Below are positions 35,941 through 43,838 of a DNA stretch of 64,000 nt, in pieces. The notes beneath the pieces are model-generated. The model was given only the letters and a program-made list of their open reading frames with translations, was not told the origin of the DNA and ran no database searches. This DNA comes from an uncultured Clostridia bacterium (GTDB taxonomy: Bacteria > Bacillota > Clostridia > TANB77 > CAG-508), in NCBI GenBank assembly GCA_934155265.1, contig CAKPGU010000004.1:1-64000 (forward strand), in the 5' to 3' direction. The stretch's first letter is position 1. Every line of letters begins with the position of its first letter. Position numbers and translations under genes: made by a program.

Positions 35941-37623
35941 CTAATATATACTTACTCTGAATCCTACACTGCTGTAAGAGAACGTTGGAGTTGCTACTGT
36001 TCTTGTATTAGCATTATTTTCTGATGCTGTACTTTCATAAGCTCCACCTCTTATTGTACATGGACTTGCTGTATTTCCAGAATACTCTAATGTGTATTCC
36101 CAAACATTTCCCGCAAAATCAAATATGTTTTGTTTTGCAAATGTTGTTAAAGCCCCTGTAGTTAAGAATATCTTATCTGATGTTGATGTCTTACTAAATG
36201 GTATTGTAGTTAGCCAATTTGCACCATTATTTAATGAATATTTTACATTTGAATTCGTCAATTCGTACAATGTTGATTGATAATTTCCCCAACTTGTACT
36301 GTTTTTCTTTAATAATGATTGTGCTGTTAATAAGTTTGATCCTTGAGTTATTAACTTGGTTTCTATATATTTTTGTACTAAATCCCATTGTATACCGAAC
36401 ATTAAGCTACTTGTCTTTGACGTTCCAGATGCTACCTTTGTTGCTAAGCTTTGTGCATCACTACATGTTACCCAGTTTATTGGATATTGATTTGCCTGTG
36501 ATTTTGGAACTATTCCACTTATTGATGAATGATTTGTTCTTGTTGCTGTTGATCCTGCTTCATATTTTCCTATGTAGAATCCTCCATTTTGGTATACACT
36601 CTTTAACATCTTCTTTTTCAACTCGTCATAATTTGCACTTGTCAATCCAGTTGCCTCTGTTGAATAATATTCATCTGAAAATGATATTACATTTCTGTCT
36701 ACTCCAGCAAATGTATTTAAGTCTACTTCTATTTTTGCATATTCTTCATCAGTAAATTGTTTGATATTTAAGCCTGCTGTCTTATATGTACTTCCTAATT
36801 TTGGAACTTCTATCCATACATATTGATTTCCTGCTTCATCTTGTATTGTTAAACCATTATCTAAATTCGTTCCTTCTACAAGTTTGTAACTTGAACTTGG
36901 TAAATATGGTCTACTTCCTACTGTACTTGGTAATTCGCCATCGCCATTATTTATTTCACTTTCAGCTTGATATGAATCTATACTTATTGATAGGCTCATT
37001 GCTGAAGTTTCACCAGGATTATCCATAAAGTATTTTCCAACTTTATATCCCCACTCTGAATCTAGTTCATCATTATCTCCAGTCCAATTAGCTCTGACTG
37101 TAAGATAGCCTTGTTCCTTCGGCAATACTTGCAGAGAATGTTCAATCTCTAATGTGAACGGAAATTTATCTGTATCATTTATGACTTGGCCTTTTGCTAT
37201 ATATTCTCCTGTTTCAGGATTTTGCTGAGTTATAGGCGTTCCTACTCTTATAAAATTGCTTGTAGTAGGCGTTTGTTGATCTGTAACAATTTCATATGTT
37301 TGCCCTATAATTGTTATTGCTTCTATATGATAATCGAGCTCGACTATCGCCTCACCATTATTTTTTATATCAACCGTTATTGTTTGCTCTGGCATCTGCG
37401 GGTATAATGTTGTAAAATCTACTCCTATTGGGTTTTCTTTCTTTTCCCCATTTATAAAGTACTCCATGTCCCATGCTGCAACATGTATATCCAAATACGT
37501 ATTCAATACTTTCGAATACGCAAACCATGCAAATGTTGTCATTATTAAAGAGAATAAAAATAATATGTATTTTCTTGATTTCTTTTTATTTTTCGATTTT
37601 CTATGTACACGCAGAATGTTCAT
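35941..37623 (-). CDS. Secreted TasA-like head fused to an FGE-sulfatase/C-type-lectin-like domain
   Basis: A 560-residue protein. Residues 1-45 form a SipW-type signal (basic start, YILFLFSLIMTTFAWFAYS). Residues 45-200 resemble the TasA-like protein at 41734: both begin MNILR and have WDMEY/WDVSY, LYPQMPE/LYPGMPE, FPFTLE/YPFNIT and a central Asn-Trp. From about 265, QYVWIEVPK, GGFYIGKYEAGS, IFDFAGNVWEYTLEY, IRGGAYES and VGFRVSIY mark the formylglycine-generating-enzyme fold, used here as a binding domain because no catalytic role is apparent. It reads away from the plus-strand subunit gene, with a candidate promoter at 37682. The C-terminal fold suggests a ligand-binding tip or adhesin. Confidence 0.75.
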   Translation of the reverse strand: MNILRVHRKSKNKKKSRKYILFLFSLIMTTFAWFAYSKVLNTYLDIHVAAWDMEYFINGEKKENPIGVDFTTLYPQMPEQTITVDIKNNGEAIVELDYHIEAITIIGQTYEIVTDQQTPTTSNFIRVGTPITQQNPETGEYIAKGQVINDTDKFPFTLEIEHSLQVLPKEQGYLTVRANWTGDNDELDSEWGYKVGKYFMDNPGETSAMSLSISIDSYQAESEINNGDGELPSTVGSRPYLPSSSYKLVEGTNLDNGLTIQDEAGNQYVWIEVPKLGSTYKTAGLNIKQFTDEEYAKIEVDLNTFAGVDRNVISFSDEYYSTEATGLTSANYDELKKKMLKSVYQNGGFYIGKYEAGSTATRTNHSSISGIVPKSQANQYPINWVTCSDAQSLATKVASGTSKTSSLMFGIQWDLVQKYIETKLITQGSNLLTAQSLLKKNSTSWGNYQSTLYELTNSNVKYSLNNGANWLTTIPFSKTSTSDKIFLTTGALTTFAKQNIFDFAGNVWEYTLEYSGNTASPCTIRGGAYESTASENNANTRTVATPTFSYSSVGFRVSIY

Positions 37624-37681
37624 ATTAATTTTTCTTCTCCTTTCTTTTGTAATTTTTATTATATTTCATTTGTACAATTCT

Positions 37682-37710
37682 ATTTTACACTATTTTTATT
37701 TTTTACGCAA
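37682..37710 (-). promoter_or_regulatory. Possible promoter of the 35941 gene
   Basis: TTGCGT, 17 bases, TAAAAT on the minus strand. I found no comparable promoter reading the other way toward the 37845 subunit gene. Confidence 0.45.
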
Positions 37711-37749
37711 TATTTATAAAAATTTTTTTATACCATTCCCCTCCTATCA

Positions 37750-38087
37750 CAAAATGAAACTTTTGTGCAATACAAAAGACTAAAAAATGTTTATAAAATT
37801 TTAAAAAATATAAAAATTTGAAAGAAAAGGAAGGAAAAAAGAAAATGAATGAAAACAAACAAAAGAATTCAAGAAGAAGATTAAATTCTTTAATATTGCT
37901 AGTAGCATTTACAGCAATAATGTTGATAGTATCAACATACGCATGGTTCTCTACACAGAAGAACGTATCATTAAGTGGTCTAGAAGGAACAGTAAAGGTA
38001 GCAGAAGGTCTACAAATTTCTTTAGACGCAAAAACATGGAAAAATGGAATAGACTTTAAAGATTTCACAGAGCAAACTTTCATTGAT
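37750..38087 (+). repeat. Left arm of a perfect 338-bp inverted repeat
   Basis: Every base from 37750 to 38087 matches the reverse complement of 40476-40813. The arm includes 95 bases of leader and the first 81 codons of the subunit gene. The first mismatch is 38088 (A) against 40475 (C on the plus strand, so G when read in sense). Confidence 0.95.
37760..37778 (+). promoter_or_regulatory. Leader hairpin of the 37845 subunit gene
   Basis: CTTTTGTGCAATACAAAAG: a perfect 7-bp stem with a 5-base loop, 66 bases before the ATG. An identical hairpin precedes the other copy at 40785-40803. Without a U tract it looks like an mRNA-stabilising or regulatory hairpin, or an operator. Confidence 0.6.
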
Positions 38088-39128
38088 ACATATGTACCAG
38101 GAGCTACATTAGAAAATCCATACAAATATCCAAATACAGATACCGCTACAAATACAGAAACACCTATGTTAACAGCAAAAAACGTATTACCAGATGAATT
38201 ATTACCAGTATCAACAACAGGAGCTGGTGAAGATATTACAGGTGCTAACTCTAAAACAATGGCAATGTACAATGGTGAAAACATAAATGGTAATCAATTA
38301 GTTTCTATTACCAAAATGGCAGAAGAAAAAGCATCAGGATATTATGCAATAGACTTATTCTTACAAAACTCTTCAAAATCAACAGTAGAATTTGATCCAC
38401 TACAATTACAAGCAGGATCAGTATTAACAGTAAAAAGTACAACAAAACAAACAACAGGATTACAAAATACAGCCAGAGTTGCATTAGTACAATACAAAAA
38501 CTCTAATGATGCTAAAGTAAAAGTTGACTCAACACCATCAACAGAAAATATTATAGCAGGAACAACAAATACAGATATAGAGAGTGTAGCAATTTGGGAA
38601 CCAAATGCAAATGCTCACGTTCAATACATAGTAGACTCAAACAACAACGTTACTTGGAAAAAAGTTGATGTAACAGGAGAGAGCAATCCATTAAAAGATG
38701 ATGAGTTATTTAAAGCCGTATCATGGCAAGGTTCTGATACAGAAAAGAAAATCAAATTTGGATTAACATCACAAGTTCCTACATATGCTTTAACAGCAGC
38801 TTCTTTAACAAATAAAGAAGTTACAGGAACAGGTATAGATGATTCAAAAGGATCTATAGCAGATATTTACAACTGGGGTAATGATGCTTCAACAAGTTTA
38901 AAAAAGCAAAATGTATTACAAACAACAACAGCTGAAATTGAAGCAGATAAAGCATTTGTATCAGCAGCAGATGGTTCTTCACCATTCCAAATTCCTGGAG
39001 GACAATATGTAAGAATGAGAATGTACATATGGTTAGAAGGACAAGATGTTGACTGTACAAACTATGCTTCACTTGGTGGAGGAATCAAAATTGACTTTGG
39101 ATTCAGCAAACCAGGAAGTCAATCTTAA
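37845..39128 (+). CDS. Major TasA/camelysin-like fibre subunit, copy A (possibly silent)
   Basis: A 427-residue secreted protein. The SipW-dependent type signal is residues 1-37: RRRLNSLILLVAF, then VSTYAWFS, the hallmark of SipW substrates. The mature part is Ala/Thr/Asn-rich and ends with MRMYIWLEGQDVDCTNYAS and GGGIKIDFGFS. I start at the ATG at 37845 with AAGGAAGG upstream; a TTG nine codons earlier is in the leader. It is nearly identical to the 39450 gene, mostly differing in the middle (about 84-105, 280-310, 330-360). It faces that copy, lacks an obvious promoter, and sits within an inverted repeat that could exchange the two. Confidence 0.85.
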   Translation: MNENKQKNSRRRLNSLILLVAFTAIMLIVSTYAWFSTQKNVSLSGLEGTVKVAEGLQISLDAKTWKNGIDFKDFTEQTFIDTYVPGATLENPYKYPNTDTATNTETPMLTAKNVLPDELLPVSTTGAGEDITGANSKTMAMYNGENINGNQLVSITKMAEEKASGYYAIDLFLQNSSKSTVEFDPLQLQAGSVLTVKSTTKQTTGLQNTARVALVQYKNSNDAKVKVDSTPSTENIIAGTTNTDIESVAIWEPNANAHVQYIVDSNNNVTWKKVDVTGESNPLKDDELFKAVSWQGSDTEKKIKFGLTSQVPTYALTAASLTNKEVTGTGIDDSKGSIADIYNWGNDASTSLKKQNVLQTTTAEIEADKAFVSAADGSSPFQIPGGQYVRMRMYIWLEGQDVDCTNYASLGGGIKIDFGFSKPGSQS

Positions 39129-39160
39129 TATATTATAAGTTAAATGATAGCTTAACATAT

Positions 39161-39200
39161 AAAAAGACAGAGAATTATAAAAAGTTCTTTGTCTTTTTTT
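39161..39200 (+). terminator. Terminator of subunit copy A
   Basis: AAAAAGACAGAGAA pairs with TTCTTTGTCTTTTTTT (one G-T) around TATAAAAAG, with a following T run. Confidence 0.8.
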
Positions 39201-39390
39201 GTTATATGTTTTTATTTCTTTATATTAGATAACCTATGATAAAGGTGTTTCAAATTTTTTTTTATTTTTCTTTCTTGTCTTTTTGATTTGAGAACAATAA
39301 AAATTACACGAGACGATTCACAAACTCCCAAACAAGTTTCATTATTTCTGGACAGTATGAATTTTAATATTTATTTATTCTACGCAAAAA

Positions 39391-39417
39391 ATAGGAGAAG
39401 TTAATAGCTTCTCCTAT
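39391..39417 (-). terminator. Terminator of subunit copy B and the surface operon
   Basis: ATAGGAGAAG and CTTCTCCTAT flank TTAATAG; on the minus strand the stem is followed by TTTTTTGCG. Between this and the terminator at 39161-39200 lie about 190 bases with no gene I can support. Confidence 0.88.
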
Positions 39418-39449
39418 TTCAATTTATAAAATTCTATTTAATCTTCTAA

Positions 39450-40718
39450 TTAAGATTGACTTCCTGGTTTGCTGAATCCGAAATCGATTTTGATTCCTCC
39501 ACCAAGTGAAGCATAGTTTGTACAGTCAACATCTTGTCCTTCTAACCATATGTACATTCTCATTCTTACATATTGTCCTCCAGGGATTTGGAATGGTGAA
39601 GAACCATCTGCTGCTGATACAAATGCTTTATCTGCATCAATTCCAGCTGTTGTTGTTTGTAATGTGTATTGTTTTGCTAAGCTTGTTGAAGCACTTGTAC
39701 CCCAGTTGTAAATGTCTTGCATAGATCCTTTTGAAGCATCTATATCTGCTCCTGTAAGTTCTTTATTTGTTAAGCAAGCTGCTGTTAAAGCATATGTAGG
39801 AACTTGTGATGTTGTTCCAAATTTAATTTTCTTTTCTGCATCAGAAGCCCATGTTACAGCACTAAATATATCATCATTTTCTAATGGTGTACCTGTTGAT
39901 ACATCAGCTTTTTTCCATGTAACGTTGTTGTTTGAGTCTACTATGTATTGAACGTGAGCATTTGCATTTGGTTCCCAAATTGCTACACTTGTTATGTCTG
40001 TATTTGTTGTTCCTGCGATAATATTTTCTGTTGATGGTGTTAAATCAACTTTTACTTTCTCATCATTAGAGTTAGCATATTGTACTAATGCAACTCTGGC
40101 TGTATTTTGTAATCCTGTTGTTTGTTTTGTTGTACTTTTTACTGTTAATACTGATCCTGCTTGTAATTGTAATGGATCAACTGTTACTGTTGATTTTGAA
40201 GAGTTTTGTAAGAATAAGTCTATTGCATAATATCCTGATGCTTTTTCTTCTGCCATTTTTGTAATAGAAACTAATTGGTTACCATTTATGTTTTCACCAT
40301 TGTACATTGCCATTGTTTTAGAGTTAGCACCTGTAATATCATCACCAGCTCCTGTTGTTGATACTGGTAATAATTCATCTGGTAATACGTTTGTTGCTGC
40401 TATTTTTGTTCCATCAGATTTTGCTGGATCTGGATATTGATATGGATGCTCTAATGTAGCTCCTGGTACATATGCATCAATGAAAGTTTGCTCTGTGAAA
40501 TCTTTAAAGTCTATTCCATTTTTCCATGTTTTTGCGTCTAAAGAAATTTGTAGACCTTCTGCTACCTTTACTGTTCCTTCTAGACCACTTAATGATACGT
40601 TCTTCTGTGTAGAGAACCATGCGTATGTTGATACTATCAACATTATTGCTGTAAATGCTACTAGCAATATTAAAGAATTTAATCTTCTTCTTGAATTCTT
40701 TTGTTTGTTTTCATTCAT
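39450..40718 (-). CDS. Major TasA/camelysin-like fibre subunit, copy B (expressed orientation)
   Basis: A 422-residue near-duplicate of the 37845 product, with the same SipW-type signal (VSTYAWFS) and the same C-terminal WLEGQDVDCTNYASLGGG segment. The start is the ATG at 40718 behind AAGGAAGG. It is the last gene of the long minus-strand operon, 112 bases past the 40831 gene, which has a consensus promoter 48 bases upstream of it. Two identical leader hairpins and the strong promoter suggest high expression, as expected for a main fibre subunit. A free Cys occurs in the variable part (AACLTNKE) only in this copy. Confidence 0.87.
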   Translation of the reverse strand: MNENKQKNSRRRLNSLILLVAFTAIMLIVSTYAWFSTQKNVSLSGLEGTVKVAEGLQISLDAKTWKNGIDFKDFTEQTFIDAYVPGATLEHPYQYPDPAKSDGTKIAATNVLPDELLPVSTTGAGDDITGANSKTMAMYNGENINGNQLVSITKMAEEKASGYYAIDLFLQNSSKSTVTVDPLQLQAGSVLTVKSTTKQTTGLQNTARVALVQYANSNDEKVKVDLTPSTENIIAGTTNTDITSVAIWEPNANAHVQYIVDSNNNVTWKKADVSTGTPLENDDIFSAVTWASDAEKKIKFGTTSQVPTYALTAACLTNKELTGADIDASKGSMQDIYNWGTSASTSLAKQYTLQTTTAGIDADKAFVSAADGSSPFQIPGGQYVRMRMYIWLEGQDVDCTNYASLGGGIKIDFGFSKPGSQS

Positions 40719-40813
40719 TTTCTTTTTTCCTTCCTTTTCTTTCAAATTTTTATATTTTTTAAAATTTTATAAACATTTTTTAGTCTTTTGTATTGCACAA
40801 AAGTTTCATTTTG
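40476..40813 (-). repeat. Right arm of the perfect 338-bp inverted repeat
   Basis: Reverse complement of 37750-38087 without a mismatch. The pair bounds a roughly 3.06-kb segment holding both subunit genes tail to tail. Confidence 0.95.
40785..40803 (-). promoter_or_regulatory. Leader hairpin of subunit copy B
   Basis: Same CTTTTGT...ACAAAAG stem as at 37760. It lies between the 40831 stop and the copy B start, an intercistronic position that could protect the downstream message from decay. Confidence 0.6.
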
Positions 40814-40830
40814 CCTTATCTTGTTGTATT

Positions 40831-41607
40831 TTATCTATTGGTGTTTTGGTCATCTTGTGCTATATGCTCTTCAGTTAGTGTCATATGCATCTTGATTTCT
40901 CCGCCAATCAAGTCATCTGTACATTCTGGATCATCCCCCTCTACCCAAATAACTATAGTATACTTATCAATGTCTCCAACTTTAAAATTCTCTGTTTTTT
41001 CAAGCATTACTGTTTCGTTATCTTTAAAAGGTATAGTATTTGGTTCAGGCTGTTCAGTTGTTCTATTGTTTTTGGCGTATATAACTTTGTTTCCATTTTT
41101 TATTACCATTACTCTAATTGCATCATCTACATTTTTTATTACATCGTCAATTTTTATTGTTGACCAATAATTTATTGTATCTTGTCCCATATTTTCTGCA
41201 TAAAATGTATAAGCAATATAGTTTTTTCCATTGTGAGAGCCATCACCTTCGTTGTCAATATTTTCAGGTAACCAATCTACTGATATATCAGTAAAAAAGT
41301 CTATATCTTCTGAACGTAGGAATGTTCTCGTGTACTTGTTCTTATCTTCGTAAATTACCAGTCCACTTTCTCTTCCATACTCGCTGTCTAGTGTTACTGT
41401 AAAGTTTTCCCCTCTGTAAATTAGTGCTAAAATAATATATATGTTTATTAAAAACAGTATAACTACTACTAACAATATTTTAAAGATGGTTCTTCTGGCT
41501 TTTTTCTTTTTTTCTTTTTTTGCTTTTTCTTCTAACTTCTGTCCTGCTGTTGTTTCATCAATTTTGTCTTCTACTGTTTCTTCGTTCTCTTTTGCTTCAT
41601 TTGCCAT
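40831..41607 (-). CDS. Membrane-anchored accessory fibre protein
   Basis: A 258-residue protein with a charged cytoplasmic N-terminus (about 1-43, Glu/Lys-rich), one membrane helix (about 44-65) and an extracellular domain. Its end, YTIVIWVEGDDPECTDD then GGEIKMHMTL, matches the last strands of the major subunits (MYIWLEGQDVDCTNY, GGGIKIDFGF), including the Cys. It therefore shares their fold but has an internal anchor instead of the SipW-type signal. Being co-transcribed with the main subunit from the promoter at 41655, it may be the base or anchor of the fibre. The start follows GGGTGAG. Confidence 0.75.
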   Translation of the reverse strand: MANEAKENEETVEDKIDETTAGQKLEEKAKKEKKKKARRTIFKILLVVVILFLINIYIILALIYRGENFTVTLDSEYGRESGLVIYEDKNKYTRTFLRSEDIDFFTDISVDWLPENIDNEGDGSHNGKNYIAYTFYAENMGQDTINYWSTIKIDDVIKNVDDAIRVMVIKNGNKVIYAKNNRTTEQPEPNTIPFKDNETVMLEKTENFKVGDIDKYTIVIWVEGDDPECTDDLIGGEIKMHMTLTEEHIAQDDQNTNR

Positions 41608-41654
41608 ATTCTCACCCAGTTCCTAAAAATATTTTTTCAACAAATTCTAATATT

Positions 41655-41683
41655 ATTATACTTAGTACGACATCTTTTGTCAA
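41655..41683 (-). promoter_or_regulatory. Consensus promoter for the accessory protein and major subunit
   Basis: TTGACA, 17 bases, TATAAT on the minus strand, exact in both hexamers, 48 bases before the 41607 start. It would drive the last two genes at a higher level than the long upstream operon. Confidence 0.88.
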
Positions 41684-41692
41684 CAAATTTTA

Positions 41693-41725
41693 TATTACAT
41701 TTGTATTACATTTATATTACATTTT
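41693..41725 (-). repeat. Three tandem 11-bp direct repeats next to the promoter
   Basis: TATTACATTT-G, TATTACATTT-A, TATTACATTT-T in exact 11-base phase, beginning 9 bases upstream of the -35 box. One helical turn per unit suggests a protein-binding array on one face of the DNA. Confidence 0.75.
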
Positions 41726-41733
41726 TAAAATTT

Positions 41734-42438
41734 TTAACTAGGATTTTTTAGCATACTACTTGTTATTCTTACCATTATTTCAATTGCCTTCTTTGAATCA
41801 TTATCACTATTTTGATAGAATTCATATGCATTTTTTCCAAACTCTGTATCTAACATGTCTTTAGCTTGTTTTTCTGCATCATTGTTTCCTTCTTCATATG
41901 TCCAATTTGCATTAAATTTAATTGTAGCTGCAGCATTTGGAGTTGTGATATTATCAACATATACTCCATCAAGCCTTAACCTATCTGCTGTATAAGTAAT
42001 GTTAAATGGATATTTTGTTTTATCTGCTAATATGCTAGTTGTCATTCCCTCTGTTACTATTCCATTTTCTGCTTTTACTTGATCTACAATCTCTTCTCCA
42101 AATAATTTTATTGATATTACTTCACATTTTATTGATGTGCTTGTCTCACCTAAATTGTATATATGCACAACATCTTCCTTTTCTGGCATGCCTGGATATA
42201 ATTCATCAATTGTAAATATTGCAGTTTGGTCTAAAATTTCATTTTCATCATTATTAACATAGTATGAAACATCCCAAGGCGTTACATCTGCTTCTAGACC
42301 TCCTAATTTCATCTCTTGGTTTATCTGAAACCAAGCATAGGTATTTACTATTAATATTACAGAAAATACTAGAAGCAACGTTATTCTGACAGGAACACTT
42401 TTTTTGTTAATTCTTCTGACTTCACGTAATATATTCAT
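41734..42438 (-). CDS. Secreted TasA-like protein with SipW-type signal
   Basis: A 234-residue protein. The signal is residues 1-36 (RITLLLVFSVILIVNTYAWF). The mature part opens with GLEADVTPWDVSYYVNN and includes ELYPGMPEKEDVV and IKFNANWTYEEG, matching the head of the 35941 protein. The likely substrate of one of the two signal peptidases encoded directly upstream. The ATG follows GGAGG. Confidence 0.78.
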   Translation of the reverse strand: MNILREVRRINKKSVPVRITLLLVFSVILIVNTYAWFQINQEMKLGGLEADVTPWDVSYYVNNDENEILDQTAIFTIDELYPGMPEKEDVVHIYNLGETSTSIKCEVISIKLFGEEIVDQVKAENGIVTEGMTTSILADKTKYPFNITYTADRLRLDGVYVDNITTPNAAATIKFNANWTYEEGNNDAEKQAKDMLDTEFGKNAYEFYQNSDNDSKKAIEIMVRITSSMLKNPS

Positions 42439-42478
42439 AAAACCTCCATTCTATCTTTTGAATATTTATATGTCTTTT

Positions 42479-43216
42479 CTACTCTTCATCATCAGAGTCA
42501 GACTCTTCATCTTCTGTTTCTTCTTCGTCTTCTTCATATTCCTCGTTTTCATCATCATCTTCGTCATATTCTTCATCTTCATCGTCATCGTCTTCTTCGT
42601 CATCGTCATCTTCGTCTTCGTCAAGTTCTTCACTAGCCTCTTTAAGTTGTTTTTTCTTGATTTTTTCTGGAAGACTAAATGATACAAATACATTAAATGC
42701 TAAAATTGTAATTATTACAAATGAAGTATATATATTTGTTGCTAAATTATACAAAACAGTTAAAACTCCAGCTTTTAATTTTACTACACCATAAATCTGA
42801 TCTGCTTTAATTTGTGGGTCTTCTATGCTGTTAGTATTTAAACCTTTTGCGTGGAAATTTGAATTATTTCCTTTTTCATCTTTATCAATACCAATAACTT
42901 CGTGCATGATTATCTTTCCATTGTACTCACCATAAGTTCCCATGTAAACAATATCATCACCAACTTTAATTTTATTTGGATTAATTTCTTTACTTATAAC
43001 AACCTCTCCAACATCGTATTGTGGAATCATACTTCCTGTAATTACTCTAAATATCCTGTATCCTGCAATAGAACCATTGCTATTAGTTACTTTTTGTAAA
43101 ACAATAATTAATATTAATATGAAGCATAATACAATAAGTATTTGATATAATATCTTAAATACTAATTTTATTGCTTTTTTAAATATATTACTTTTTGAAT
43201 AAATATCATTCTCCAT
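42479..43216 (-). CDS. SipW-type signal peptidase with long acidic tail
   Basis: A 245-residue signal peptidase of the SipW/ER (S26B) type. The N-terminal membrane helix (about 22-42) leads to TGSMIPQY with the catalytic Ser62, GDDIVYM, and IIMHEVIGID with the likely His105, where the usual His-Arg is His-Glu. A second membrane helix (about 160-181) precedes a cytoplasmic tail in which residues 196-245 are nearly all Asp and Glu. Such tails are not part of the family. It lies 14 bases after another signal peptidase gene and before two substrate-like genes. Confidence 0.85.
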   Translation of the reverse strand: MENDIYSKSNIFKKAIKLVFKILYQILIVLCFILILIIVLQKVTNSNGSIAGYRIFRVITGSMIPQYDVGEVVISKEINPNKIKVGDDIVYMGTYGEYNGKIIMHEVIGIDKDEKGNNSNFHAKGLNTNSIEDPQIKADQIYGVVKLKAGVLTVLYNLATNIYTSFVIITILAFNVFVSFSLPEKIKKKQLKEASEELDEDEDDDDEEDDDDEDEEYDEDDDENEEYEEDEEETEDEESDSDDEE

Positions 43217-43230
43217 TTTTAATACCTCTT

Positions 43231-43824
43231 CTATAGATGATAATTGTCTCTTATTTTCTTTATTTCGTATTTTTTCCTTTTAATTTTTCTACTATTTTTT
43301 TGCTTATCGTTTAAACTAATAAGCACAAAAACTATTATAGCAAAAATTACTATATTTATAAGACCTCTTACATTTTGTATATAACTTACAATATTTCCAA
43401 TTTTTTTAATTTTGAAAACAACTTTTCCATACACATCAGTTCCCTTAACTGGATCAACATCTGCTACCTCATTGTTGTCTCCTTTTGTTATAAATGAAAT
43501 ATTTCCATCTCTAGCTATTCGTATGATTCTATGAGAAATTGTTCTATCGTCATGATTAAATGTTATAATATCACCTACTTGTAATTCTTCTGGTGCACAT
43601 CTTTTGACTACTACTACGTCATTTTTTTCAAATGTAGGCACCATACTTTCAGATATAATATTAAATACATAAAATCCTAATATATGCGTATCTTCCTCAA
43701 ATGATAATATCAAATTTATTATAAATAAAATAATTAAAATATTCAATATAATATACTTAAATATTTTATGTTTAATCCTTTTATTTCTAATTTTATTAGA
43801 AATTTTCTCTACATCATATTCCAC
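43231..43824 (-). CDS. SipW-type signal peptidase
   Basis: A 197-residue signal peptidase with intact motifs: ISESMVPTFEKND (Ser60), VGDIITFNHDD, ISHRIIRI (His98), and FITKGDNNEVADVDPV. Membrane helices at about 22-41 and 150-168, then a basic tail. The start is GTG at 43824, with AGGTGAG at 5 bases. It probably cleaves nearby TasA-like preproteins, as SipW does for TasA and TapA. Confidence 0.88.
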   Translation of the reverse strand: MEYDVEKISNKIRNKRIKHKIFKYIILNILIILFIINLILSFEEDTHILGFYVFNIISESMVPTFEKNDVVVVKRCAPEELQVGDIITFNHDDRTISHRIIRIARDGNISFITKGDNNEVADVDPVKGTDVYGKVVFKIKKIGNIVSYIQNVRGLINIVIFAIIVFVLISLNDKQKNSRKIKRKKYEIKKIRDNYHL

Positions 43825-43838
43825 TTTTTCTCACCTAA

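Noticed and set aside
35941..36200. A diversity-generating retroelement target
   Set aside because: The fold is right, but there is no reverse transcriptase, accessory gene or template repeat in the window, so only similarity in fold is claimed.
39201..39390. A gene between the two convergent subunit copies
   Set aside because: No frame with a start and binding site is present; the stretch holds only sequence between two terminators.
37845..40718. An insertion sequence or transposon flanked by inverted repeats
   Set aside because: The inverted arms are the 5' ends of two subunit genes, and nothing between them resembles a transposase.
41693..41725. A short CRISPR-like or replication iteron array
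   Set aside because: The units are 11 bp with no spacers and lie directly upstream of a promoter, so a regulator site fits better.
42466..42693. A Met/Lys-rich frame overlapping the acidic tail of the 42479 peptidase
   Set aside because: It is the shifted frame of GAT/GAA repeats that encode the acidic tail; the peptidase frame is supported by its catalytic motifs.
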